64,000 nucleotides of DNA from Clostridium sp. Cult2 (GCF_021655075.1 NZ_PPXX01000002.1:1-64000); one strand, 5' to 3'. Shown: positions 27,162-35,504, counted from the first letter of the stretch. Notes: generated by a model from the letters alone, not told the origin. Program-made: numbers and translations.

Positions 27162-28571
27162 ATGCATGTAGAAAAAGTTAAGTTTAAAAAAAACCTGCCT
27201 TTTTCCATTAGGATACAATCCATAAATAGATATCCTATTCATTGGCATGAAAATATTACAGAGATTCTTCTCCCTATAAAGGGCTCCATTGAAGTCATTG
27301 CCAATTTTGAATATATTTTAGTTAAAGAAGGTGATTTTTGGTTTGTCAACAATAAAGCCATTCACTCTATTAATAGCTCATCAGGGGCAATAGTGGCAGT
27401 TTTTCACATTGATTTAGATTATTTTGAAAAACAATTTGAATACATAAAATACATGTTCTTTAGGAATAATGGTTTTGCTAATACTCCTGTAGAAATAGAA
27501 GAGGATAATTTTGATGATAAAACGAGAAAAGAGTATAAAATTCGATTTAAAAATTTGCTGATAAATTTCCTTGATAAAATTGTCAATAACAATCATTTAT
27601 CGGAGAAGATCCTAGATAATTTTGAATTCCAATTAATATACTCAATGATATATGAATTTCATTGGCTTCAATTTCTAAAAAAGAAGGATAGTTTTATTAG
27701 TCCTTTCCAATTAGATAGATATCATAGAGTTGTCAAGTTTATCGAAAAAAATTATACAAGAAAAATAACTTTAGAAGATGTAGCCTCCAGGGAGTTTATT
27801 ACCAAAAATTACTTTTCTCATTTCTGGAAGAATATTAGTTACTTCAGTTTCCAAGAACGAATTAGTTATGAAAGAGTATTAAAATCTCAGTTTTTCTTAC
27901 TTACTACTGATATGAGTATCTCTTTAATTTCAGAAAAATGTGGATTTTCAGATGTTAAATACTATTATAGCCATTTTAAGCGATGGTTTGGTTGTATGCC
28001 TTTAGAATATAAAGAAAAATGTTTTACATATCAAAAAATAGCAACGGATTACAATAATTTAGAATTAAATAGTATAGGACAAGTCCTTATAGAATATGTT
28101 GATAAATATTTAACACCTTATAATGTCAATAGCCAAAATTCTGAATTTTCACTATTTGTTGAAAATTATCCCAAAATAAAATATCTATATAAAATGGATA
28201 AAAAAATGATTCCTCATGCTTCTAAAAATATTGTATTGGATATTTTAAATCATAGTAATTTTTGTATAAAAAATAACCACGTTATATTTAATTGGTATAT
28301 TATTGATCAAATAGTCAAACTAACTAATTCTCTCTCCTTTAACCTCAGCATTAGATTGAGGGCTGATTATATGGAAGAGGCATGGTTTATTTATACTATT
28401 GAAAAATTTCTGGATTCTTGCATTTTCCGTTATGGTATCCAGACTGTTAGTAAGTGGGTATTTTATTTAGATTATAAGGGTAACGAATTATTCAATATGA
28501 CAAATGCCATTAGGAAAATAATACATAAAAGAATAAAAAATGCTAAGATTAGCTATTATTTTGAAATATAA
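27162..28571 (+). CDS. AraC-family regulator with degenerate GH39-like C-terminal domain
   Basis: A 469-residue protein. Residues 1-95 form an AraC-type cupin (PIHWHENITEILLPIKGSIE). About 190-290 form the two-helix-turn-helix DNA-binding domain (ITLEDVASREFITKNYFSHFWK, then CGFSDVKYYYSHFKRWFGCMP). The remaining 180 residues resemble the end of a GH39 xylosidase domain, e.g. FLDSCIFRYGIQTVSKWVFY, but the NEP-type catalytic motif is absent. AraC-GH39 fusions are known; this one looks shortened and non-catalytic. It precedes the alcohol dehydrogenase gene by 125 bases and may control it (inference). Confidence 0.8.
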   Translation: MHVEKVKFKKNLPFSIRIQSINRYPIHWHENITEILLPIKGSIEVIANFEYILVKEGDFWFVNNKAIHSINSSSGAIVAVFHIDLDYFEKQFEYIKYMFFRNNGFANTPVEIEEDNFDDKTRKEYKIRFKNLLINFLDKIVNNNHLSEKILDNFEFQLIYSMIYEFHWLQFLKKKDSFISPFQLDRYHRVVKFIEKNYTRKITLEDVASREFITKNYFSHFWKNISYFSFQERISYERVLKSQFFLLTTDMSISLISEKCGFSDVKYYYSHFKRWFGCMPLEYKEKCFTYQKIATDYNNLELNSIGQVLIEYVDKYLTPYNVNSQNSEFSLFVENYPKIKYLYKMDKKMIPHASKNIVLDILNHSNFCIKNNHVIFNWYIIDQIVKLTNSLSFNLSIRLRADYMEEAWFIYTIEKFLDSCIFRYGIQTVSKWVFYLDYKGNELFNMTNAIRKIIHKRIKNAKISYYFEI

Positions 28572-28696
28572 TCGACAAATATGTTTATTGTTTTCTTAAC
28601 AATCTCACATTTCTGTCAATAGTATTAAATCTTAGTTAATTATATAATAAACAGTGTAAAGATATATCATTATTATATATTAATGGGGGGATTCTT

Positions 28697-29755
28697 ATGA
28701 AAGGTTTTGCAATGTTAGGTATTAACAAAGTTGGTTGGATTGAAAAAGATAAGCCTGTAGCAGCACCTTATGATGCAATCGTTAAACCAATAGCTGTTTC
28801 ACCATGTACTTCAGATATTCACACTGTATTTGAAGGGGCTCTAGGAGATAGAGAAGACATGATTTTAGGCCATGAAGCAGTTGGAGAGATTGTAGAAGTA
28901 GGTAGCGAAGTTAAAGAATTCAAACCAGGTGATAAAGTTATTGTACCAGCCATAACACCAGACTGGAGAAGCATACCAAGTCAACAAGGATATCCACAAC
29001 ACTCAGTAGGTATGTTATCAGGCTGGAAATTCTCAAACTTTAAAGACGGAGTATTTTCAGAATTTTTCCACGTAAATGATGCAGATATGAACTTAGCTCT
29101 TCTTCCAGATGATGTTTCAATTGATGCAGCAGTTATGCTAACAGATATGGTTACTACAGGATTCCACGGAGCAGAATTAGCAAATATTGAACTAGGTGAC
29201 GTAGTTGCAGTAATAGGTATAGGCCCAGTTGGATTAATGTCTGTAGCAGGTGCAAAAATATTAGGTGCAAGTAGAATATTTGGAGTAGGAAGTAGAAAAG
29301 CATTAGTTGAAGCTGCAAAATTCTATGGCGCTACTGATATTGTAAATTATAAGAATGGACCTGTTGATGATCAAATAATGGAACTTACAAATGGAAAAGG
29401 AGTAGACAGGGTAATAATAGCTGGAGCTACTTCTGACATAATGAAAACAGCAGTTAAAATAGTTAAACCTGGTGGAACAGTTTCAAACGTAAACTACTAT
29501 GGAGAAGGAGACATAATTCCAGTACCTAGACTTGATTGGGGAAGCGGAATGGCTCACAAGACCTTAATTGGTGGTCTAACTCCAGGTGGAAGAGATAGAA
29601 TGGAAAGATTAATTAAACTAGTACAACATAATAGAGTTGATCCATCTAAATTAGTTACACATAAATTCCACGGTTTTGAACATGTAGAAGAAGCTTTATA
29701 CTTAATGAAAAACAAACAAGATGATTTAATTAAACCTATAGTATATATTGATTAA
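28697..29755 (+). CDS. adh: NADP-type secondary alcohol (isopropanol) dehydrogenase
   Basis: Zinc medium-chain dehydrogenase of 352 residues, very close along its length to the Thermoanaerobacter/Clostridium beijerinckii secondary alcohol dehydrogenases. Catalytic zinc ligands Cys37, His59 and an Asp near 150 (MLTDMVTTGFHG) are present. The coenzyme site has GIGPVGLMSVAGAK and the GSRK stretch that recognises the NADP phosphate. It probably interconverts ketones and secondary alcohols. A strong GGGGGG site precedes the ATG, and a terminator follows directly. Confidence 0.93.
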   Translation: MKGFAMLGINKVGWIEKDKPVAAPYDAIVKPIAVSPCTSDIHTVFEGALGDREDMILGHEAVGEIVEVGSEVKEFKPGDKVIVPAITPDWRSIPSQQGYPQHSVGMLSGWKFSNFKDGVFSEFFHVNDADMNLALLPDDVSIDAAVMLTDMVTTGFHGAELANIELGDVVAVIGIGPVGLMSVAGAKILGASRIFGVGSRKALVEAAKFYGATDIVNYKNGPVDDQIMELTNGKGVDRVIIAGATSDIMKTAVKIVKPGGTVSNVNYYGEGDIIPVPRLDWGSGMAHKTLIGGLTPGGRDRMERLIKLVQHNRVDPSKLVTHKFHGFEHVEEALYLMKNKQDDLIKPIVYID

Positions 29756-29795
29756 TTCTATTACCTTTCACTAACAAGTTAATAGCAATTTAAAT

Positions 29796-29829
29796 AAAAA
29801 AAACAAGACTTATAGGTCTTGTTTTTTTT
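29796..29829. terminator. Bidirectional terminator between adh and veg
   Basis: AAACAAGAC and GTCTTGTTT flank a short loop, with an A-run before and a T-run after, so both convergent genes can end here. Confidence 0.9.
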
Positions 29830-30097
29830 AACTTATTTTAGTTTGTCTTTCTTCATCATCGCAAATAGTCACTTCAACAGTCTCTGTCAATATATCTGAG
29901 TAAGTGTAAGAAACTCTCCGTACTGAATCGAATTGGTTGCAAATCCTTACTACAAACAAGCTAGGATAAGCCTCTTCAAGTATGCCTTCTCTAATTGTTG
30001 TTTTCTTTCTTCCCTTGTTCGCCTTAAGAATTACTTTTTTACCAACGCAATCTTCTACGTTTTTGCGAATTTTGGTTAAGTTATTCTTTTCTAACAA
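29828..30097 (-). CDS. veg: Veg protein
   Basis: Small conserved Firmicute protein of about 89 residues; in Bacillus it is linked to biofilm matrix expression and spore outgrowth. Family features are GKKVILKANKGRKKTTIREG, YPSLFVVRI and RRVSYTYSDILTETVEV. I prefer the TTG at 30097, since GGAAGGTGG precedes it by five bases; a GTG at 30106 lies inside that site. It has two tandem consensus promoters. Confidence 0.92.
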   Translation of the reverse strand: MLEKNNLTKIRKNVEDCVGKKVILKANKGRKKTTIREGILEEAYPSLFVVRICNQFDSVRRVSYTYSDILTETVEVTICDDEERQTKIS

Positions 30098-30170
30098 AGT
30101 AACCACCTTCCATCAATTTTTCCCCTAATACTAGGGGGTAGAAGGAGTGTAAAGGGACACTCATGCTAAA

Positions 30171-30238
30171 ATTATATCATAATTCGTCTATTATGTCAAG
30201 TAAACAAATATTATACTATGAATAGGTTTCTTTGTCAA
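30171..30238 (-). promoter_or_regulatory. Twin consensus sigma-A promoters of veg
   Basis: The minus strand has two perfect TTGACA-N17-TATAAT promoters: proximal at 30199-30171 and distal at 30238-30210. The leader that follows has GAGTGT/ACACTC and CCCCTA/TAGGGG dyads before the ribosome site. The distal -35 lies in an AATTGACA segment shared with repeat-like sequence at other gene ends. Confidence 0.85.
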
Positions 30239-30242
30239 TTGT

Positions 30243-31595
30243 TTATTGGTAATATTCTAAAATTCCTTTAACTATCCCTTCTGTTAAATCTTCTAGATAG
30301 TTTTCATCTAGAAATTTTATTTCTTCTTGGGGATTTGATAGATACCCAATTTCTATTAATAAAGAACTGGTACTTACTCCTCTAAAAATATAAAAATTGC
30401 CTTCCTTTACCCCTCTCGTAACAATTTGTTTGGCATTTAAATTTTTTAATATATATGAACCCAGTTTTTTACTATTATAATCCTTTCTAAAATGGAACAT
30501 TTCACAACCTTTCATCTTGGAATTGTAAAAATAATCCATATGAAGGCTTATATAAAAATCAGGTTGAATATTATTAGCTTGTTCTATTCTTTTTGTGATA
30601 AGAACTTTTTCGTCTCCTTCTCTAGTTAAATGGATTCTAACTCCCAAACTCTCTAATTTTGATTTCAATTTAAAGGATAATTTAAGAACTATGTTCTTCT
30701 CTATTAATCCCAATAAATCCCCTTTATGTCCTTCATCATCTCCTCCATGTCCTGGGTCTATTACTATTACTTTCCCATAAAGGGGTTTTTTTATACAAGG
30801 AAGCCGAGATTCTTTTATTTCCACCCCTGTATAATAATATTTCAATATATCTACATAGGAATAACCTTCTTGTGCCATCTTTTCTGCTCCATATTGACAG
30901 AGGCCTATTCCATGCCCCTTACCTCTGGTAACAAATTTAACCCCTGTTGGTAATATGGCAAACCTTGTAGAATTTAGGTTTAAAAGTTCCATTAATTTTT
31001 TACCAGAAAATCTTTCATTTCCTACCTTTATGGATAATACTCTGCCCTGTTGATCTCTTTCAACATCCTCTATAAAACCTGATATTTCTGATTCTAAATC
31101 AACATCTGCTTTTGGAAAATTAACTTTCAATAGCTCTTCTACTTCCTCTATACTAAAGTTTTTTTCATTCCTCCAAAAAATAGAATCCTTACAATAATGG
31201 CATAGAACCCTACGCAAATATATGATTTGATTTTCTATTACATTTTCCGAATTTTCCGTACTTCCTCCACAAGCTAAATGATATTTTGCATCTATAAGCT
31301 TATCGTTATATAGAATTACCATACCTTTAGTCTCGTTTACAGATTTAATTATCTTTTTTGTATTTTGATTATCATTGTAATTATCCCATATATTTTCAAA
31401 ACTTCCCAATTCTATAAGATTAGAAGATTTTAATAGATTAGTCCTTAAAACTATTGCCTGTGCTTTTAAAGCTTCTATATGAAAATTAAAACCCATCTCT
31501 AAATTCAACAATATGCCAACCATTTTTTCTAGGGGCATTTCCGCTTCTTGGTTTTTTTCTTTATTAAAATACTTAATATTGAAACAGCTATCCAC
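30243..31595 (-). CDS. SpoIID/LytB domain fused to N-acetylmuramoyl-L-alanine amidase
   Basis: A 450-residue two-domain protein. Residues about 1-262 form a SpoIID-type lytic transglycosylase: E41 in HIEALKAQAIVLRTN matches the catalytic Glu, with YHLACGGSTENSEN and RGKGHGIGLCQYGAEKMAQEG also present. Residues about 274-450 form an Amidase_3 domain with zinc ligands H283 (DPGHGG), E299 and H352 and catalytic E415 (LLIEIGYLSN). Both cutting activities are normally separate proteins (SpoIID with SpoIIP, or LytB with LytC). No signal peptide or membrane anchor is visible after the GTG start, which has a good GGGGGT site. Likely sporulation or cortex remodelling. Confidence 0.85.
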   Translation of the reverse strand: MDSCFNIKYFNKEKNQEAEMPLEKMVGILLNLEMGFNFHIEALKAQAIVLRTNLLKSSNLIELGSFENIWDNYNDNQNTKKIIKSVNETKGMVILYNDKLIDAKYHLACGGSTENSENVIENQIIYLRRVLCHYCKDSIFWRNEKNFSIEEVEELLKVNFPKADVDLESEISGFIEDVERDQQGRVLSIKVGNERFSGKKLMELLNLNSTRFAILPTGVKFVTRGKGHGIGLCQYGAEKMAQEGYSYVDILKYYYTGVEIKESRLPCIKKPLYGKVIVIDPGHGGDDEGHKGDLLGLIEKNIVLKLSFKLKSKLESLGVRIHLTREGDEKVLITKRIEQANNIQPDFYISLHMDYFYNSKMKGCEMFHFRKDYNSKKLGSYILKNLNAKQIVTRGVKEGNFYIFRGVSTSSLLIEIGYLSNPQEEIKFLDENYLEDLTEGIVKGILEYYQ

Positions 31596-31695
31596 TTTAT
31601 TACCCCCTAACCCTTATTAATACATATTATGAAATAAAGTTTAATAAGTGATAAATAAGGTGTAATTATTGTATGTGGAATAAGGGGTAATCTGT

Positions 31696-32631
31696 TTATA
31701 AGACTGGATTATCCAATATAGTCAATTCCTTTAATTCAGCATCCAACTTTACCTTTATACCTAAAGGAAGGGTTACCATTGGTTCACAGTGGCCTGCTTT
31801 TAAATTAGACAAAGTAGGTATTCCTATGGGTTTTATTATATCCTCTATAACCTGCTCTAAAGTAAGGGATTGATTGTATTCTGAATTTTTAGCTATGCAA
31901 TTATTGAAATCCCCTAATATAATACCTGCTACTTCATTTAGTTTTCCTGACAGTCTTAATTGGGTAAGCATTCGATCTATACGATAAGGTTCTTCTCCTA
32001 CTTCTTCAATAAACAATATCTTATCCTTTAAACAGATTTCATAAGGAGTACCTAAGGTAGCTACTATTAGAGATAGATTTCCTCCTATAATAGTACCCTC
32101 TACTACCCCTCCATTAATCCTTTCCAATTCTTCTCCAGAAGGATTTTTAATAACTCCATCACCATTTTTGTAAAGAATAAAATTATATAAACTTCTTTTC
32201 GAAAAGTAGCTAAAATTTTCAATCATATCTGAGGCTACCATAGGGCCATGGAAAGTTACTAAATTTGATAATTGATTGATTCCAATATGAATAGCGGTTA
32301 TATCGCTATAACCTATGAATACCTTTGGATTATCTTTTATCAATTCATAATCTATTAAATCCAAGATTCGTGGTGTTCCATAACCACCCCTTAAACATAT
32401 TATTCCATCCACTTCCTTATCTCTAAACATATGGTTTAAATCCTCAGCTCTTAGATTATCATTTCCCGCTAGATATCCATAGTTTGCATAACAACTTTTC
32501 CCCATCTTCACTCTAAAGCCCATATCCATCAATATATTATAGGACTTTTCCACATTTTCTTCACTAGTGGGACTAGCAGGAGCAACTACCCCAATGGTAT
32601 CCCCAAACTTTAAAGCTATTGGCTTTATCAC
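31696..32631 (-). CDS. ldcA: LD-carboxypeptidase (peptidase family S66)
   Basis: Serine peptidase of about 311 residues, related to LdcA and MccF, that usually trims the terminal D-Ala from muropeptide tetrapeptides in the cytoplasm during wall recycling. Motifs are KFGDTIGVVAPASP, ICLRGGYGTPRILDLIDY and the nucleophile GYSDITAIH. I place the start at the GTG at 32631, five bases after GGGGTGG. It follows mgtE and precedes the SpoIID-amidase gene; all three run the same way, but the gaps leave operon status open. Confidence 0.88.
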   Translation of the reverse strand: MIKPIALKFGDTIGVVAPASPTSEENVEKSYNILMDMGFRVKMGKSCYANYGYLAGNDNLRAEDLNHMFRDKEVDGIICLRGGYGTPRILDLIDYELIKDNPKVFIGYSDITAIHIGINQLSNLVTFHGPMVASDMIENFSYFSKRSLYNFILYKNGDGVIKNPSGEELERINGGVVEGTIIGGNLSLIVATLGTPYEICLKDKILFIEEVGEEPYRIDRMLTQLRLSGKLNEVAGIILGDFNNCIAKNSEYNQSLTLEQVIEDIIKPIGIPTLSNLKAGHCEPMVTLPLGIKVKLDAELKELTILDNPVL

Positions 32632-32708
32632 TCTAACCACCCCAATCCTTTTCTATTATATTATAAATAAGTTGGTTTCTACATGTTTTGTAAAAACCAA
32701 CTTATTGT

Positions 32709-34046
32709 CTATATGTTTAATAGTCTAGATGCTATTGAAAAATAGACTACTAAACTTAAAGCATCTACAATTGTTGTAATAAGAGGACCTGCCATTATGG
32801 CTGGATCTATATTTAGCTTTTTAGCTACCATAGGCAATATACCACCTATTACTTTGGATATGACCACTGTAATAAACAGAGTGATAGACACTGTAAAAGA
32901 TACCAATAAACCTACATCATCGAATAAATAAATCCTAAAAAAGTTAACTACACCTAGGGCTATTCCCACTACTATACTAATTCTAAATTCTTTCCATATA
33001 ACCTTTCCTATATCTTTTAAATCTATTTCTTCTAATGCCAGACCCCTGATTATCAAAGTTGAGGATTGGCTACCTGAATTACCTCCAGTGTCCATTAACA
33101 TTGGTATGAAGGCGGTTAATACTACTACAGTCTGGAGTATATCCTCAAATTTTCTTATTATACCCCCAGTAAAAGTAGCAGAAACCATAAGAACTAATAG
33201 CCATATAATCCTATGCTTAGCAAGACTAAAAATACTAGCATCAAGATATTTTTCCTCTGTTGGGGACATAGCTGCCATCCTTTGAAAGTCCTCTGTCGTT
33301 TCCTGGTCGATTACATCTATAATATCGTCAACAGTTATTATTCCTGTTAATCTATTTTCTTTATCTACTACAGGTAATGCTAAAAATCCATATCTTTTAA
33401 ATATTCCTGCTACAGTTTCTTGATCATCGTGGGTATGGACGAATATAACATCCCTATCCATAATATCTTCAATGGTTTCTTCCCCATTACTTATGACCAA
33501 TTTCCGCAAAGAGACTATACCTTCCAACTTTCTATTCTTATCCGTTACATAACATGTATATACCGTCTCTTTATCAAGACCTGTTTCTTTAATATGGCTT
33601 AGGGCTTCTTCTACTGTCATTCCTTTTTTTAGGTCTACATATTCTATGGTCATTATACTGCCTGCTGAATCTGGTGGATATCTTAAAAACTGATTAATTA
33701 AATTTCTTTCCTCTTCTTTTGCATGTAATAAAATTTTCTTAACCACATTGGCAGGCATTTCCTCTATAATATCTACCATATCATCAAAAAACAGTTCTTC
33801 CACAATATGTTTTAGCTCTTTATCCGTTACCAACCCAATAATGTCTCTCTGTTGTTCTAAGGAAAAATGAGCAAATACGTCTACAGCTAAATCTTTAGAT
33901 AACATCCTAAATATCAATAAGGCAGTATGAATATCAAGATCTTCTAACAGTTCAGCTATATCAACCTCATTCAATTCTTCCAATTCTCTTTTTAATGTAA
34001 CATATTTCTTTTCTGCAATTAATTGTTTTAATCTTCTTTCATCCAT
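32709..34046 (-). CDS. mgtE: Magnesium transporter MgtE
   Basis: Magnesium channel of 445 residues: an N-terminal domain of acidic helices (EEMPANVVKKILLHAKEEER), two CBS domains (about 130-255) and a C-terminal five-helix pore with MLMDTGGNSGSQSSTLIIRG and PAIMAGPLITTIVDA. Mg2+ binding to the N and CBS domains gates the pore in the known protein. The ATG follows AAGGGGGG. The 5' leader has a hairpin and a possible leader peptide, but no recognisable M-box. Confidence 0.95.
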   Translation of the reverse strand: MDERRLKQLIAEKKYVTLKRELEELNEVDIAELLEDLDIHTALLIFRMLSKDLAVDVFAHFSLEQQRDIIGLVTDKELKHIVEELFFDDMVDIIEEMPANVVKKILLHAKEEERNLINQFLRYPPDSAGSIMTIEYVDLKKGMTVEEALSHIKETGLDKETVYTCYVTDKNRKLEGIVSLRKLVISNGEETIEDIMDRDVIFVHTHDDQETVAGIFKRYGFLALPVVDKENRLTGIITVDDIIDVIDQETTEDFQRMAAMSPTEEKYLDASIFSLAKHRIIWLLVLMVSATFTGGIIRKFEDILQTVVVLTAFIPMLMDTGGNSGSQSSTLIIRGLALEEIDLKDIGKVIWKEFRISIVVGIALGVVNFFRIYLFDDVGLLVSFTVSITLFITVVISKVIGGILPMVAKKLNIDPAIMAGPLITTIVDALSLVVYFSIASRLLNI

Positions 34047-34059
34047 ATTAACCCCCCTT

Positions 34060-34160
34060 GGAAGAACTCTAGTTTATGGTAATGACTAGGGTTCTCCCTA
34101 TTAAATTTTTGTCTAATAATATTTACACTAAACCTAGGCAAAGGACCAGAATCCACTAAT
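34060..34160 (-). promoter_or_regulatory. mgtE 5' leader: hairpin and possible leader peptide
   Basis: GGAAGAACTCTAGT and ACTAGGGTTCTCC (34060-34097) form a strong stem just upstream of the mgtE ribosome site. About 60 bases further upstream, after AGGAGG and GGGGGTG, lies a nine-codon reading frame MISGFWSFA. The order leader frame, hairpin, RBS suggests attenuation or translational control. I could not match it to the M-box or another known Mg2+ element. Confidence 0.35.
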
Positions 34161-34302
34161 CATCACCCCCACATTCCTCCTAGGGAAATTTATTTTTTGA
34201 TACAACTATAGATTATTAAATTTCTATAGGATTTTCAAGAATAATTTTTCATCTTCTATTATTGTAGCACATAATCTATCTTTTATTAAATATTATGCAA
34301 AT

Positions 34303-34346
34303 AAAAAAAATTGGGAACAGGCAATTAAATCTTTGCCTATTCCCAA
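34303..34346 (-). terminator. Intrinsic terminator after the HesB-like selenoprotein gene
   Basis: On the minus strand GGGAATAGGCAA and TTGCCTGTTCCC form a stem followed by a T-run. It lies just past the TAA at 34358. Outside the mgtE leader and this terminator, the region 34047-34357 shows nothing else. Confidence 0.9.
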
Positions 34347-34357
34347 ATGAAATATTG

Positions 34358-34654
34358 TTAACAGGATGAAACTCCTCTATCTGGTATTATTGTAAATCCT
34401 TTTCTTAACCAATTATCACTATAATCTATAGTGAAAGCTCCAAAACTCTCTGTTAAATAATCTTCTATTAAAAATGTATATTCGCCTACATCTATTGAGG
34501 CATCTCCTTCTTTAAGCTCATCCAGAGCCAATCCAAATGATGGACCACCTCAACCATAGCCTGCGATATAAATTCTTAAAGGTTTTTTATCCTTTCTTGA
34601 ATCCAATACTTTTTTAAGCTCTTTTTGAGCTGTTTCAGTTAATTCAATCTTCAT
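34358..34654 (-). CDS. HesB/IscA-like selenoprotein (in-frame UGA read as selenocysteine)
   Basis: Reading from the ATG at 34654 (RBS GGGAGGAAAG) gives 98 codons ending in TAA, with one in-frame TGA at codon 35 (34550-34552). The product reads MKIELTETAQKELKKVL ..., then RIYIAGYG-U-GGPSFGLALDE. In IscA/HesB-like homologues the UGA position is Cys (GYGCGGPSFG), the usual hallmark of selenocysteine, and HesB-like is an established bacterial selenoprotein family. Homology continues unbroken past the TGA, which argues against a pseudogene. A small stem with a GG-containing loop lies downstream of the UGA. Likely role: iron-sulfur or redox chemistry; unproven for this family. Its own terminator follows. 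Confidence 0.85.
34515..34529 (-). promoter_or_regulatory. Candidate bacterial SECIS stem-loop
   Basis: On the minus strand GGCTC-TGGAT-GAGCT folds into a five-pair stem (one G-U) with a GG in the loop. The loop begins about 28 bases after the U of the UGA, inside the coding region, as bacterial SECIS elements do. Bacterial SECIS elements vary greatly, so this is tentative. Confidence 0.45.
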
Positions 34655-34732
34655 TATACTTTCCTCCCACTATTATTTTACTATATTCTATATACCCCAC
34701 CATGGTATCCTTAATCATTGTATATCATAAAT

Positions 34733-34774
34733 AAAAAAATTTCAACCCCCTAACTAAAGTTAGAGGGTTTTTTT
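34733..34774 (-). terminator. Intrinsic terminator after the YvlD-like membrane protein gene
   Basis: On the minus strand AACCCTCTAAC and GTTAGGGGGTT form a stem followed by a T-run. It lies directly after the stop at 34776. Confidence 0.9.
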
Positions 34775-34775
34775 A

Positions 34776-35159
34776 TTACATTGCTCTTCCTGGGATTATT
34801 ACATCTATTATACCTATTACTAAGGCTCCAATTATTGCTCCCCATACGGATATATTAAATCCTGGTACTATAAATTTGGTAGCATAAAGAATAATTGCGG
34901 CTACAATAAAACCAGTAATGCCTCTACCAAAAGGTGTTGCATTTACTCCAGTAAATTTCTGTATTAGATAGTCTAATAATGCTATGACTACCGCCGCTAA
35001 AATTAAGCTCCATAAATTATTTATTGAAAATCCGGGTGTTAGGAATGCTGCAATTCCAACTACTATTGCAGTAACCAAAATTCTTATTAAAATCTCACCT
35101 ATATCCCAATCTCTAGTTCTATTGTCTGTCCTCTCTCTATTTTTGTCATTATTATCCAT
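34776..35159 (-). CDS. Four-helix membrane protein, phage-holin-IV/YvlD family
   Basis: A 127-residue protein with a charged N-terminus (MDNNDKNRERTDNRTRDWD) and four hydrophobic helices. Features are FLTPGFSINNLWSLILAAVVIALLDYLI (about 39-66) and a second similar unit, KFIVPGFNISVWGAIIGALVIGIIDVII. The internal duplication around PGF is typical of the superfamily called phage holin IV, which includes the non-phage envelope protein YvlD. There are no phage genes around it, so an envelope role is likelier than lysis. The start is the ATG after AGGAGGTGAAGAA. Confidence 0.75.
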   Translation of the reverse strand: MDNNDKNRERTDNRTRDWDIGEILIRILVTAIVVGIAAFLTPGFSINNLWSLILAAVVIALLDYLIQKFTGVNATPFGRGITGFIVAAIILYATKFIVPGFNISVWGAIIGALVIGIIDVIIPGRAM

Positions 35160-35316
35160 TTCTTCACCTCCTGATATAAGAATAACCATTTTAAAGTTTT
35201 TTATACATTTTAAAATAAATATTTAATTTATTCTGAACATATGATATATTTATTATGTAAAAGGTATATAATTTATGGTAAGATATAAATTAAATCATAT
35301 ATAAGGAGGCAACAAA

Positions 35317-35502
35317 ATGGAAATCACTAAAGATATGTTGGTAGGAGAAATAATTCGTAATAAACCAGAATCAGTAGATACCCTATTAAGATTTGGATTA
35401 GGATGTATTGGATGTCCTGCCAGCCAAATGGAAAGTATAGAAGAAGCCGCAATGGTTCATGGTATAGATTTGTCTCAACTGTTAAAAGCTTTAAATGAAT
35501 AA
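35317..35502 (+). CDS. DUF1858-domain protein with CxxC
   Basis: A 61-residue protein of the DUF1858 family, also found as a domain in hybrid-cluster-associated redox proteins. It has ITKDMLVGEIIRNKPESVDTL and a Cys pair in GLGCIGCPASQMESIEEAA, which could bind a metal or act as a redox disulfide. AAGGAGG precedes the ATG and a terminator follows. Function unknown. It faces the glutaredoxin-like gene. Confidence 0.8.
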   Translation: MEITKDMLVGEIIRNKPESVDTLLRFGLGCIGCPASQMESIEEAAMVHGIDLSQLLKALNE

Positions 35503-35504
35503 AA

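Noticed and set aside
34047-34300. M-box magnesium riboswitch before mgtE
   Set aside because: I could not find the conserved M-box core in the reverse complement; only a hairpin and a short frame are visible.
34358-34654. Reading the in-frame TGA as a nonsense mutation (pseudogene)
   Set aside because: The TGA replaces exactly the conserved Cys, the frame is otherwise intact to a normal stop, and HesB-like selenoproteins are known.
34776-35159. Prophage holin
   Set aside because: The family name is misleading: no endolysin, capsid or integrase genes are near, and YvlD-type proteins are chromosomal.
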